Source: an uncultured Clostridia bacterium (GTDB lineage Bacteria; Bacillota; Clostridia; Peptostreptococcales; Acidaminobacteraceae). From it: 60,346 nucleotides of DNA. The notes under the pieces were generated by a model. The model was not told where the DNA came from and did not search any database. It worked only from the letters and a program-made list of their open reading frames with translations. Both the position numbers and the translations under genes were made by a program. Within the stretch, counting starts at the first letter, position 1. Every line of letters starts with the position of its first letter. Positions 7,667 to 16,679 of the stretch are shown here, piece after piece. The DNA is taken from NCBI GenBank assembly GCA_927417275.1, contig CAKMJV010000023.1, forward strand, positions 1 through 60,346, in the 5' to 3' direction.

Positions 7667-8961
7667 TGAATAATACAGCAACCGTAACACTTTGGGGCAC
7701 AGTAGTAGGCTTTTTTCATTTAGATGAAGGAAAGAAGTATGTGTCATTTGAATACGATAAGGATTTTGTGCGCATGGGGGTAGAAATCTCACCGCTCATG
7801 ATGCCATTATCTCATAGACTATACGAATTTCCTGAATTGGTAACACCTGCATTTAAAGGCGTTCCTGGTCTAATAGCAGATTCATTGCCAGACAAGTTTG
7901 GAAATGCGGTTATTGATCAGTGGCTAGCATTAGAAGGCAGAACACCCGAGTCTTTTAATGTCGTTGAGCGATTATGTTATACGGGTAAACGCGGGATGGG
8001 TGCACTTGAATATATGCCTTCAATCAACGCTTTCGGAAATAGTGATGATAAAATTAGCATTGCAAGATTGGTCGAGTTTGCCTCTGCTGTTTTAGAGGAA
8101 AAAGAGAGTTTTCTTCTATCTGCACAGAGTGATGTGGACTATAAACAGTTATTAAAGCTGGGAACATCAGCCGGTGGCGCAAGAGCAAAGGCGGTTATCG
8201 CTTACAATGTAAACACTGGTGATATCCGTTCAGGACAGATTGATCTAGGCGATGGCTACGATTATTGGCTTATAAAGTTTGATGGCGTTACTAAGAATGG
8301 GGATCATAATCTTGAAGATGTTCCAGAATATACGCTAATTGAGTATGCGTATTACAAAATGGCACTAAAAGCAGGCATTGAAATGAGTGCATGCAAGTTG
8401 CTGGAAGAAGGGTATCGGAAACATTTTATGACAAAGCGTTTTGATCGAGTGAATGGTAAAAAGTTGCATATGCAGTCACTGGGTGCAATTGCTCATATCG
8501 ATTATAATGTGCCCGGCTTATACAGCTATGAAATGGCTGCTTTAACTGCAAAAAGACTCGGTTTGCCAAATAGTGATATTGAACAGTTCTATAGAAGAAT
8601 GGTGTTTAATGTGCTTGCAGTAAATCAGGATGACCATGTAAAAAACATTTCTTTTTTGATGGATAGAAACGGGGTTTGGTCATTATCTCCCGCATATGAT
8701 ATAACCTTTGCAAGTGATTCAGGCAACAGATGGCTTCAGGCGCATCAAATGACCATTAACGGAAAAAAATCAAACATCTCGATGGACGACATGATTACAA
8801 GCGGTCAAAATATGGACCTAAAGACATATAAATGTAAGAAAATTATAGAAGAAGTAAATGATGCTGTAAAAGAGTGGCAGACGATCGCACATTCTGTTGG
8901 TATCAGAGAAAAAACCATACATTTGATTCAGAAAGAGATTGAGAAGAATCATACAGGATAG
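7666..8961 (+). CDS. hipA: HipA-like Ser/Thr kinase toxin
   Basis: A 431-residue protein, close to the E. coli HipA length (440). The N-terminal HipA domain covers about residues 1-110. The glycine/serine-rich ATP loop is GTSAGGARAKA at 166-176. The catalytic loop NQDDHVKNIS has its Asp at about 323. The metal-binding Asp is in SPAYDIT, about 345. Known HipA proteins phosphorylate glutamyl-tRNA synthetase and cause growth arrest; that this one does so is inferred from family membership. All kinase motifs are intact. It overlaps hipB by one base. No terminator was seen between it and the next promoter at 9031. Confidence 0.88.
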   Translation: MNNTATVTLWGTVVGFFHLDEGKKYVSFEYDKDFVRMGVEISPLMMPLSHRLYEFPELVTPAFKGVPGLIADSLPDKFGNAVIDQWLALEGRTPESFNVVERLCYTGKRGMGALEYMPSINAFGNSDDKISIARLVEFASAVLEEKESFLLSAQSDVDYKQLLKLGTSAGGARAKAVIAYNVNTGDIRSGQIDLGDGYDYWLIKFDGVTKNGDHNLEDVPEYTLIEYAYYKMALKAGIEMSACKLLEEGYRKHFMTKRFDRVNGKKLHMQSLGAIAHIDYNVPGLYSYEMAALTAKRLGLPNSDIEQFYRRMVFNVLAVNQDDHVKNISFLMDRNGVWSLSPAYDITFASDSGNRWLQAHQMTINGKKSNISMDDMITSGQNMDLKTYKCKKIIEEVNDAVKEWQTIAHSVGIREKTIHLIQKEIEKNHTG

Positions 8962-9022
8962 CAAAAAAAAATGTTTTAAATGCCAAATATTGCGCATTAA
9001 AAGCAATAAATGTATCTAACGA

Positions 9023-9059
9023 GCAAAATGTTGCGTATAGTGGCAAGAGCGTTTATAAT
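9023..9059 (+). promoter_or_regulatory. Promoter with HipB-like operator upstream of the two-component system
   Basis: GCAA-AATG-TTGC (9023-9034) overlaps a -35 (TTGCGT, 9031-9036), 17 bp before TATAAT at 9054-9059. Both the dyad and its exact distance to TTTATAAT match the hipBA promoter at 7234-7272. Confidence 0.55.
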
Positions 9060-9083
9060 CTGAAAGTTGGAAGGGGATGAATT

Positions 9084-9761
9084 ATTATTAAGATTTTGTT
9101 GGTAGAAGATGATAAAACTTTGGCAAATGGGATCGTCTTGGCATTACGAGATGCTGATAAAGAAATTGAGCATAGTTATAACTTAGAAACGGCAAGAACA
9201 ATGTTAAATGGGGGTTGCTATGCGTTGGTCATCCTTGATGTCAATTTACCAGATGGTTCTGGGCTTGATTTACTTAAAGAGATTAAGTTAAGTACCAATA
9301 CGCCTGTAATCCTATTGACCGCTAATGATATGGAACTGGACATCGTAACGGGACTAGAGTTGGGCGCTGACGATTATGTGACGAAGCCTTTTAGTTTAGC
9401 TGTTTTGAGAGCAAGGGTCAACACTCAACTTAGAAAAAAAGATAATAAATCGACCAAACTTTTCACTTTTAATGAGTTGACATTAGATTTTGACAAGTTG
9501 ATTTTCATGAAAATGGGGGTAACACTTGAACTCAGTAAAATTGAGATGAAACTTCTAAAAATCCTCGTTGAGAATAAAGGCATCACATTAGAAAGAAGGG
9601 TTTTAGTCGATCGTTTATGGACAGATGGCGCAGAGTACGTCGATGAAAATGCCTTATCAGTAACCATAAAGCGGTTAAGGGATAAAATAGAAGATAAGCC
9701 ATCTCAGCCCATCTATATCAAAACGATATATGGGATTGGCTATACATGGGCGGTGAAGTAG
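9084..9761 (+). CDS. OmpR-family response regulator, unusual start codon
   Basis: Receiver plus winged-helix DNA-binding protein of about 225 residues. The receiver has the acidic pair in LLVEDD, the phosphorylated Asp in LVILDVNLPDG and the Lys in DYVTKPF. The C-terminal Trans_reg_C domain ends with YIKTIYGIGYTWAVK. No ATG, GTG or TTG sits at the right distance from the AAGGGG site (9071-9076): the first TTG (9096) is 19 nt away, and ATG 9077 is out of frame. ATT at 9084 or 9087 would give the expected IKILLVEDD start. It is followed directly by its kinase gene with no spacing. It probably controls the ABC transporter genes downstream. Confidence 0.85.
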   Translation: MIKILLVEDDKTLANGIVLALRDADKEIEHSYNLETARTMLNGGCYALVILDVNLPDGSGLDLLKEIKLSTNTPVILLTANDMELDIVTGLELGADDYVTKPFSLAVLRARVNTQLRKKDNKSTKLFTFNELTLDFDKLIFMKMGVTLELSKIEMKLLKILVENKGITLERRVLVDRLWTDGAEYVDENALSVTIKRLRDKIEDKPSQPIYIKTIYGIGYTWAVK

Positions 9762-10601
9762 ATGAATTACTTTAAGACAAATAGAGTAATAAAAAGACTC
9801 AATCAAATGATTGATAATGCCATCGAAGGAAAAGTTATTGAGACGGATTTTGATGAATCAATAATGTCAGCACTTGAGACAAAACTTGCATGTTTTCTTG
9901 AGACGACTAACACGCATAAACAACAATTAACAGATCAAAAGTTAAAAATTCATGAACTGATTTCTGATATTTCACATCAAACAAAAACGCCTTTGTCTAA
10001 TATTTTGCTACATACGATGTTGCTTTCAGAAAGCCATTTAGAAGAAAAAGATAGAACCTGTGTCGATGTGCTTATACATCAAACAGAAAAGTTGAATTTC
10101 TTAATTACATCGCTATTAAAAGTTTCGAGACTTGAAGTGGGGATGGTACAGCCTCTTCCGAGGTTAAATTCCGTCTCAGCGCTTTTGGATGAGGTCATTC
10201 AGCAGTCAAAACCAAAAGCGCATTTAAGAGGTTTAAAAATTGAAAGTTATCACACGGATGTACATGCTATATTTGATCCAAAGTGGACAACTGAAGCGCT
10301 GATTAATATCGTAGACAATGCGATAAAATATGCCCATGCAGACAGTGTGATTCAATTGAATATAACGGCATATCAGTTGTTTTGTCGCATAGATGTGGTT
10401 GATCAGGGGATTGGAATCGCTGAAGAGGAAATGCCGAAAATATTTCAGAGGTTTTATCGTTCGGAGCGTGTAAGGGAACAGGAGGGCGTAGGACTTGGTC
10501 TTTATCTTGCCAGAGAAATCATCTCAACTCAAGGTGGCTATATAAAAGTTCAGTCAAAGTTAAATGAAGGGTCTGTGTTTTCGATTTTTTTGCAAATGTA
10601 G
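9762..10601 (+). CDS. Soluble sensor histidine kinase without membrane segments
   Basis: A 279-residue kinase. The phospho-accepting His is residue 72 in DISHQTKTPLSN. The N box is NIVDNAIKYA, the G1 box DQGIGI and the G2 box GVGLGLYLAREI. The N-terminal 60 residues are hydrophilic and helical with no membrane segment, so it cannot sense outside signals directly. ATG 9762 abuts the regulator stop. In the BceS/VanS-like systems it resembles, the partner ABC transporter often acts as the sensor; here that would be the FtsX-type permease encoded at 11,389, an inference from context. Confidence 0.85.
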   Translation: MNYFKTNRVIKRLNQMIDNAIEGKVIETDFDESIMSALETKLACFLETTNTHKQQLTDQKLKIHELISDISHQTKTPLSNILLHTMLLSESHLEEKDRTCVDVLIHQTEKLNFLITSLLKVSRLEVGMVQPLPRLNSVSALLDEVIQQSKPKAHLRGLKIESYHTDVHAIFDPKWTTEALINIVDNAIKYAHADSVIQLNITAYQLFCRIDVVDQGIGIAEEEMPKIFQRFYRSERVREQEGVGLGLYLAREIISTQGGYIKVQSKLNEGSVFSIFLQM

Positions 10602-10604
10602 CCT

Positions 10605-10637
10605 AAATCTTTCAAACTTGAAAGATTTGTTTTTTTA
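10605..10637 (+). terminator. Terminator between kinase and ABC transporter genes
   Basis: AAATCTTTCAA (10605-10615) and TTGAAAGATTT (10618-10628) form an 11-bp perfect stem with a 2-nt loop, then G and seven T. It separates the two-component genes from the transporter operon, which therefore needs its own promoter in 10,638-10,719. Confidence 0.85.
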
Positions 10638-10719
10638 ATGGAAAGAATCTGGAAAGAAGCAAGGTGTAAAATCTGTATCATAGAAGTGAGATGTAGATTT
10701 TATTATGGAGGTAAGTGAG

Positions 10720-11388
10720 ATGACCATTCTCGAAACAAAAAAGTTGATGAAAATTTATGGCAGTGGGGATACAGAAGTTAAGGCACTAAATGGCGTAGAT
10801 TTTAAGGTTGAAAGTGGTGAGTTTGTATCCATCGTGGGTACATCTGGCAGTGGGAAATCAACTTTACTTCATATGCTCGGAGGCTTAGATCGCCCAACCA
10901 CTGGTCAAGTCATGGTGGAGGGCAAAGACATATTTGAGTTAAAGGATGAAGCTCTAACTATTTTTAGGCGACGTAAAATAGGGTTTGTGTTTCAAAACTA
11001 CAACTTAATACCCACTCTAAATGTATATGAAAACATCGTGTTGCCACTCGGACTTGACGGAAATTTACCTGACAGAAAGTATTTGGACAGTATCATTCAT
11101 ATGCTAGGGTTATCAACGAAACTTTGGAATCTTCCCAATAATTTGTCAGGTGGACAACAACAACGAGTTGCTATCGCCAGAGCACTGGCATCAAAACCTT
11201 CAATATTACTGGCAGATGAACCCACGGGAAACCTTGACAGCAAAACGAGTCAAGATGTACTAAGCCTATTAAAAGTAACCAGTGAAAAGTTTAAACAAAC
11301 GGTGGTTATGATTACACATAATGAAGAAATTGCGCAACTTGCAAATCGTGTGATCCGTATAGAAGACGGACAGATTGTAGGTGTTTAG
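10720..11388 (+). CDS. ABC transporter ATP-binding subunit (LolD/MacB type)
   Basis: A 222-residue ATPase. Walker A is GTSGSGKST, the signature is LSGGQQQRVAIARAL, and Walker B is ILLADEPTGNLDS, the TGNLD form typical of the LolD/MacB/BceA family. ATG 10720 was chosen because GGAGG (10707-10711) lies 8 nt ahead; ATG 10705 overlaps that site. The permease begins right after its stop. In this family ATP hydrolysis drives conformational change of an FtsX-domain permease, often for antimicrobial peptide resistance or sensing. Confidence 0.92.
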   Translation: MTILETKKLMKIYGSGDTEVKALNGVDFKVESGEFVSIVGTSGSGKSTLLHMLGGLDRPTTGQVMVEGKDIFELKDEALTIFRRRKIGFVFQNYNLIPTLNVYENIVLPLGLDGNLPDRKYLDSIIHMLGLSTKLWNLPNNLSGGQQQRVAIARALASKPSILLADEPTGNLDSKTSQDVLSLLKVTSEKFKQTVVMITHNEEIAQLANRVIRIEDGQIVGV

Positions 11389-13923
11389 ATGTTTAGGGTT
11401 AAAAATAGACGAACGATTTTTATGCTCTCTTTAAACGCTTTTGCTTCAAATCGGATGAGGAACTTCTTTGCAGTGATTGCTATTCTTTTGACGACGATTT
11501 TATTCACCGCTTCATTTACCATAGGGGGTAGCGTCATCTCGTCTATGCAAGAAAGTATGATGAGACAAGTTGGTGGTGATTTTCATGGCGGATTTAAGTA
11601 TTTATCCCAGCATCAATATGACACATTAAAAAAACATGATAGCATCGATGTGATTTCTTATTCTGTAATATTAGCAATCGCAGAAAATGAAGAACTTGAA
11701 AAAAGAGCCACTGAAATCAGATTTACGAATGATGAAGTGAACGCGAAAGGTCTGTTTTCGCTTCCGACCACAGGAAGATTGCCAATAAACGATGACGAAC
11801 TTGCAACAGATACACTGGTTCTAGAAAAATTAGGTATTCCTGCGATACTCGGACAAGAAGTTACTTTAGTATACAGTATTGATGGTCAAAATAAATCTGA
11901 AACCTTTCGATTGGTAGGCTTTTGGGAAGGAGATGTCTTGATGTCTGCTAGTCAAGTGTGGCTAAGCAGAAGTTATGTAGAAAATGAACTCGAAAAATAT
12001 GCATCAGAGGATGATGAAATCATAGGTTCCATCAGTGCTAATGTTAAGTTTTCGAATACACGTAACATTGAAACTAAATTGATTCAAGTTATTTTAGACT
12101 CGGGTTATTCCCTTAATGAAATCGCATATGGTGTGAATTGGGCATACAGTATTAGTACTGAAGGCACATTGGGTTCATTTATCGCGATAGGATTTTTTAT
12201 TGGTATGTTTATTTTGTGTGGCTATCTTATGATCTCAAATATATTTTACATCAGCGTTGCGAAAGATGTTAAGTATTTTGGACTCCTCAAAACAATAGGT
12301 ATGACATCTAGACAAATTAAAAGTTTAATACGGTTACAAGTTTCTTTATTAAGTCTTATCGGGATTCCCCTGGGTCTCATTACCGGAAAAACAGTTGGTA
12401 TGTTGCTTGTACCAACGGCACTCTCTCTGATTAATGTCAATGTAATCAACGATACAGTAAGTCCTATTATTTACTTATTCTCTGCGTTATTTACGTGTTT
12501 AACGATTTTTTTAAGTATTTCTAAGCCATCACGAATTGCTGAAAAAGTGAGCACAATAGAAGCGTTGAGAAGAAGTGACACGGATCTAAAAAGTAAAAAA
12601 AATAAATCAAAACGTGTCAAAAGAGATAAAAAAGAACTTATGATGGTTCGATTATCAAAAATGGCTTTAAAAAATGTGCTTAGAAATAAGAAGAAAATGA
12701 TTTTGGTTACTATTTCGCTTTCATTAGGGCTCATACTACTGAATGTGACATATTCATTGTCAAACAGTTTTGACATGGATTCCTTTGTTAGTGAGATGAT
12801 CGGCAGTGACTTTGTCGTAGGTGATGTATCAAATTTTAACATTCACTTGAATTATGCAAATCAAGAAACATTAAATAAAGCGTTTTATAATGAAATTAAG
12901 GATCAGATGGGCATAGAAATCATAAGTGATATCTACTTTCATGAAGTCCATGCACCGACAGACCCTCAACTTTTTAAGTTACTTGATGTGTTAAATCAAA
13001 AAATGAATGGCTCATTAGATAATCTTGATAGAATTGAAAATCAGTTGAAGAATACACACCAAAATTTGCATGTCTATGGTCTTGATGCGTATGGATTTTC
13101 TAAGCTTAAGTTTATCAAAGGTAACCTTGATTATGAAAAACTAAAGTCAGGAAGATATGTTTATGTAAGTCCTCACAAAAATTTTGAAGATATCTCATAC
13201 TATCAAATGGGAGACAAAGTATCATTACCTGATGAACTGGGTATTCAGCACACGTATGAAGTCTTAGGTATTGCAGAGATACCATATAATATTAGTATTA
13301 AGCACTGGCATGAGGTTACACCGACTTTCTTTTTGGCAAGTGAAGTGTTCCTTGGTCAAGTAGTTGATAAAACACCGATGTTATCGACAATTGATGTTGA
13401 AGAAGACCAGATAAGCAACATAGAGCGTTTTCTGACGCGTTATGTAAACCAGTCCGATGGAAACATGGTTTATCAGTCAAAAGCTACTGTGATTGCTGAG
13501 TATGATAAAACGCAAAGTGCATATAAAACAGTTGGATTAGCACTTAGTTTTATTTTGGCATTAATAGGGATATTGAATTTTATTAACACAGTTATTACTT
13601 CTATTCATGCACGTAGATTAGAGTTTGCCATGACAGAAAGTATTGGTATGACACGAAGACAAACTCGATTTATGCTTATGGCTGAGAGTCTTCTAGTTAT
13701 TGGCTTGGCGCTGATTTTTACCCTTTCACTTGGTAGTGTTATCAGTATAAGTATGCTTAATGCCATTTCTGAAGGCTCATTCTTCATACGCAGCTTCTAT
13801 TCAGCACTACCGTCGATGCTTTGTGCACCGATACTCATTATCATCGCAGTACTTGTGACTTTGCTTAGCCAAAGACATGTCTATAAAACCAGTGTAGTAG
13901 TGAGGTTGAGGGAATCCATATAA
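11389..13923 (+). CDS. FtsX-type ABC transporter permease (844 aa)
   Basis: Large permease with one N-terminal membrane segment (about residues 22-48), an extracellular loop, a first FtsX unit of three segments (about 265-380), a central membrane segment near 435-455, a second large extracellular domain (about 460-700) and a final FtsX unit (about 720-840). This is the tandem MacB/FtsX layout. A lysine-rich linker (about 395-420) joins the halves. Together with the ATPase, kinase and regulator it forms a likely envelope-stress or peptide-resistance module. The substrate is unknown. Confidence 0.88.
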   Translation: MFRVKNRRTIFMLSLNAFASNRMRNFFAVIAILLTTILFTASFTIGGSVISSMQESMMRQVGGDFHGGFKYLSQHQYDTLKKHDSIDVISYSVILAIAENEELEKRATEIRFTNDEVNAKGLFSLPTTGRLPINDDELATDTLVLEKLGIPAILGQEVTLVYSIDGQNKSETFRLVGFWEGDVLMSASQVWLSRSYVENELEKYASEDDEIIGSISANVKFSNTRNIETKLIQVILDSGYSLNEIAYGVNWAYSISTEGTLGSFIAIGFFIGMFILCGYLMISNIFYISVAKDVKYFGLLKTIGMTSRQIKSLIRLQVSLLSLIGIPLGLITGKTVGMLLVPTALSLINVNVINDTVSPIIYLFSALFTCLTIFLSISKPSRIAEKVSTIEALRRSDTDLKSKKNKSKRVKRDKKELMMVRLSKMALKNVLRNKKKMILVTISLSLGLILLNVTYSLSNSFDMDSFVSEMIGSDFVVGDVSNFNIHLNYANQETLNKAFYNEIKDQMGIEIISDIYFHEVHAPTDPQLFKLLDVLNQKMNGSLDNLDRIENQLKNTHQNLHVYGLDAYGFSKLKFIKGNLDYEKLKSGRYVYVSPHKNFEDISYYQMGDKVSLPDELGIQHTYEVLGIAEIPYNISIKHWHEVTPTFFLASEVFLGQVVDKTPMLSTIDVEEDQISNIERFLTRYVNQSDGNMVYQSKATVIAEYDKTQSAYKTVGLALSFILALIGILNFINTVITSIHARRLEFAMTESIGMTRRQTRFMLMAESLLVIGLALIFTLSLGSVISISMLNAISEGSFFIRSFYSALPSMLCAPILIIIAVLVTLLSQRHVYKTSVVVRLRESI

Positions 13924-13983
13924 AGAGTACCGTTAATTACGATGGTCAAAGATGATTTTTAGATTACCTAATTATTAAATTAA

Positions 13984-14029
13984 GCCGAGTGTATGGATCG
14001 ACAGAATTCATAAACACTCGGCTTTTTTT
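13984..14029 (+). terminator. Terminator after the ABC permease
   Basis: GCCGAGTGT (13984-13992) pairs with ACACTCGGC (14014-14022) around a 21-nt loop, followed by seven T. It ends the transporter operon. Confidence 0.85.
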
Positions 14030-14189
14030 AGTTCAAAAAAATTAACGAATATCACACAAAAACTGACCAATTTAATAGAATTGTACATATAATTAAACGC
14101 AGTCTACTGCTATAATTAATTTATGAACATAGGTCACATTTTGATAAAAAATGTACAGATAAACTAATATGCGCATATTAGGAGGCATT

Positions 14190-14771
14190 GTGATTACAAA
14201 AAAAGGCGAACAAACTCGACATCAAATTATTGAAGCATCTGAGCAATTGTTTATGGAAAAAAGTGTTGATAAAGTTACCATAAATGAAATCGTCCAACGC
14301 GCTGGCATAGCAAAAGGAACCTTTTACTTATATTTTGATTCGAAGGAGACTTTAGTTTATCATTTTATTGAAGTTAAACTAAGGGGTTTAAATAAGTATC
14401 TAGATAAACTAGATGTAGAAGGCTACGAAAAAGAGGATATTGAAAAAATCATTTCCTACATCGTTTTTTTTCTAAAAAAGCATAGGACGCTAATAAAATT
14501 AATGCATCATGTAAGGTTTTTTTCATTCATTGGATTTCATAATATGGAAAATAAGTCAGTCAACAAGTGGATAGAAGGACTCACTGCTTGGTTAGAGAAA
14601 GGAAGATTAAATGGCGCATTAAATATTGAAAACTCAAAATTCGTAGCTTATTTTTTAGTAATCACATTTCACGAAGTCCTGGAAAGAGCGATTATCGATG
14701 AAAATCCTTTTACGATAGATGAAGCTTCAGAGGCATTAAAAGCAATAGCCGTAAAATTGCTTAAGTATTGA
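14190..14771 (+). CDS. TetR-family transcriptional regulator
   Basis: A 193-residue protein starting at GTG 14190, chosen because AGGAGG (14179-14184) lies 5 nt before it; ATG 14169 overlaps that region. The HTH is TRHQIIEASEQLFMEKSVDK, then NEIVQRAGIAKGTFYLYFDS. A helical ligand domain follows. Immediately downstream, 26 bp away, is a CPBP membrane protease gene, so the two probably share an operon. TGTACA-N-ATAA occurs twice upstream (14,082 and 14,152) and could be operator half-sites, though this is weak. Confidence 0.85.
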   Translation: MITKKGEQTRHQIIEASEQLFMEKSVDKVTINEIVQRAGIAKGTFYLYFDSKETLVYHFIEVKLRGLNKYLDKLDVEGYEKEDIEKIISYIVFFLKKHRTLIKLMHHVRFFSFIGFHNMENKSVNKWIEGLTAWLEKGRLNGALNIENSKFVAYFLVITFHEVLERAIIDENPFTIDEASEALKAIAVKLLKY

Positions 14772-14797
14772 TCATATTTATGTATGGAGGAAAAATT

Positions 14798-15535
14798 ATG
14801 TTGGAACTGCTTATAAGTTACCTTATTAGAGTTATACCAGGAATATTGTTAGGCGTATTCTTGTTATTGTTATTACCCAAAAAGCAAACGGCTATAAGAA
14901 TGATCGTATATATTCTATTGTTTGTACTCACGAGAGATGCTATGACACCCATGGGGCTGTGGACTTTTGGTACGGATGGATTCTTCTGGTTACGGTTTAT
15001 TAATGACCCAATTGTTTTGATTATACTTGGGTTGGTTAGTGCTGGAATGGTCCTTACCATGAATTATGCAGAAAAGGACTTAAAAGCGCTACTTGTATGG
15101 AATAAAGAAAGTGTAACAAAATCGATATTTTTTGGCGTTCTAGGAGCAGCAGCTGTCGCGTTGCCATTAATTTTCATTTACTTATCTACACCTATTGGTA
15201 TTCGTGGGGGAAAACCGGAAAATTATATGCTATTTTCTATTCTAATACTCGCATTATTAGGAAATTTATACGAAGAAGTGCTATTCAGGGGTTATTTCCA
15301 AGGCTACATAGGAAAGTATGTTTCACCATTAAAATCAGCGATTCTTTCTGGTATATTATTCGGTTTTGGTCATAGTTTCTTGGCTATAACCGTAACCGAT
15401 ATCGGTTGGTCCTTATTAATATTTGCAACTTATGAGGGGATTATAGCAGGATTAGTTAGAATGAAGTATGGATTATTGGGTGCAACGTTAACACATGGTC
15501 TTGCAATATTCATACTAGCTTCTGGACTTATATGA
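14798..15535 (+). CDS. CPBP-family intramembrane protease (CAAX/Abi type)
   Basis: A 245-residue protein with about seven membrane segments. ATG 14798 follows GGAGG (14786-14790). The CPBP catalytic motifs are present: YEEVLFRGYFQ (EExxxR), LFGFGHSF (FxxxH) and the last LTHG helix. Members are glutamate intramembrane proteases involved in prenyl-protein processing, bacteriocin self-immunity or unknown maturation steps. The TetR gene directly upstream suggests drug- or stress-inducible expression. No bacteriocin gene was seen beside it. Confidence 0.85.
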   Translation: MLELLISYLIRVIPGILLGVFLLLLLPKKQTAIRMIVYILLFVLTRDAMTPMGLWTFGTDGFFWLRFINDPIVLIILGLVSAGMVLTMNYAEKDLKALLVWNKESVTKSIFFGVLGAAAVALPLIFIYLSTPIGIRGGKPENYMLFSILILALLGNLYEEVLFRGYFQGYIGKYVSPLKSAILSGILFGFGHSFLAITVTDIGWSLLIFATYEGIIAGLVRMKYGLLGATLTHGLAIFILASGLI

Positions 15536-15605
15536 TTCGACAAATATATCGTAATATTAAGGTCGGAATATGTTTATTTTAATGGTGACTTAAGGAGGTA
15601 TTACC

Positions 15606-16106
15606 ATGATTATACTAGAAACAGAGAGACTGATATTAAGGACCTTGGAATTGGAAGATATAGAATCAGTGATGAACTTTTGGGGCGATGTGGAGGTTAT
15701 GAAATATTGTGGTGGAGCAGGCACCAAAGAACGCGAACTAAAAGCGTTAAAATATTATATAAATATGCAAAATGAAAAAGGTTTCTCACCCTATTTGATA
15801 ATACGAAAAGAAAGCAGTGAAATATTAGGCGTTTGTGGATTTAATCCACCTACTAATGGCTATGACACAGAACTTATGTATCACTTTGCCAAGAAATACT
15901 GGGGTCAGGGATACGCGACAGAGGCAGCAAAAGCTTGTATCGAATATGCAAAAAAGCACTTGAAAATCAAAAGAATCGGGGCTTCAATAGCACCTGAGAA
16001 TATTGTTTCCCAAAAGGTATTGGAAAAATTGGGGTTCGATTATATAGGTGTGAAATGGTGCGAGGATACAAATCAAAATGAACCGTATTTTGAAATGATA
16101 TTCTAG
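15606..16106 (+). CDS. RimJ/RimL-type GNAT acetyltransferase
   Basis: A 166-residue acetyltransferase. It starts LETERLILRTLELEDIESVM, the standard RimJ/RimL opening. The acetyl-CoA loop is KKYWGQGYATEAAKACIEYA, with the GQGYAT motif. The tail is PENIVSQKVLEKLGFDYIGV. AAGGAGG precedes ATG 15606. The substrate could be a protein N-terminus or a small amine. It stands alone between the CPBP gene and the eut locus. Confidence 0.85.
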   Translation: MIILETERLILRTLELEDIESVMNFWGDVEVMKYCGGAGTKERELKALKYYINMQNEKGFSPYLIIRKESSEILGVCGFNPPTNGYDTELMYHFAKKYWGQGYATEAAKACIEYAKKHLKIKRIGASIAPENIVSQKVLEKLGFDYIGVKWCEDTNQNEPYFEMIF

Positions 16107-16196
16107 TACGAACAGTGAAATTGCCGAAATGACTAAAGTGTTTATTGACACATTTAAAATTTAAATAAAGGGTATGAAAAAAATAGAAACTGATTC

Positions 16197-16225
16197 TTGT
16201 AACTTTGTTACGATTATGTTATAAT
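16197..16225 (+). promoter_or_regulatory. Sigma-A promoter of the eut locus
   Basis: TTGTAA (16197-16202), a 17-bp spacer and TATAAT (16220-16225) precede the eutS leader. Transcription would start near 16232, at the base of the first ANTAR hairpin. No other promoter of this quality lies between here and eutS. Confidence 0.7.
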
Positions 16226-16231
16226 TTCATC

Positions 16232-16303
16232 AGTACAACGTCGTACTAGATATATAAAGCAGCGCAGCTTGTAGCAATCGTTTGATTACTGCGGGCTTTT
16301 TTT
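16232..16303 (+). promoter_or_regulatory. EutV (ANTAR) dual-hairpin antitermination site before eutS
   Basis: Hairpin P1 is AGTAC-AACGTC-GTACT (16232-16247). Hairpin P2 is AAGC-AGCGCA-GCTT (16257-16270). Both have six-base loops with A at position 1 and G at position 4, the known ANTAR target pattern. The 3' arm of P2 (GCTT, 16267-16270) is also the base of a terminator stem (16267-16295, loop GTTT) followed by seven T. P2 and the terminator cannot form together, so phospho-EutV bound to P1/P2 should allow read-through into eutS. Confidence 0.88.
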
Positions 16304-16325
16304 ATACATAAATGAGGTGTATTGT

Positions 16326-16679
16326 ATGGAAAATCAGTTGGAAAAACAACGTGTCATACAGGAATATGTGCCAGGAAAGCAGATTACATTAGCACACCTA
16401 ATAGCAAATCCTAGGCGAGAGGTTTGCAAGAAATTGGGGTTAAATGAAGCGACCACAGGTGCGATTGGAATAATGACCATAACACCAGGTGAAGCCGCTA
16501 TTATTGCTGCGGATGTAGCGGTTAAAGCATCGGGAGTAGAAATTGGATTTTTAGACCGATTTAGTGGATCTTTAGTGATAGTAGGAGATGTTGGAAGCGT
16601 TGAAGAAGGATTAAAGGAAGTCATCAATGTTTTGGGTGAAATGTTGAAGTTTTCACCGCCACCGATTACGAGGTCATAA
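16326..16679 (+). CDS. eutS: Ethanolamine microcompartment shell protein EutS
   Basis: A 117-residue BMC-domain protein. ATG 16326 is preceded by GAGGTG. The N-terminal extension [20 protein letters not shown] is the circularly permuted opening specific to EutS/PduU, and the BMC core continues with [20 protein letters not shown]. It forms hexamers in the shell facets. It is the first gene after the antitermination leader. Its stop overlaps the eutP start by one base (TAATG). Confidence 0.95.
   Translation: MENQLEKQRVIQEYVPGKQITLAHLIANPRREVCKKLGLNEATTGAIGIMTITPGEAAIIAADVAVKASGVEIGFLDRFSGSLVIVGDVGSVEEGLKEVINVLGEMLKFSPPPITRS

Noticed and set aside
14082..14162. TGTACA-N-ATAA repeats as TetR operators
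   Set aside because: Two copies 70 bp apart in AT-rich DNA with no dyad large enough for a TetR dimer; too weak to list.
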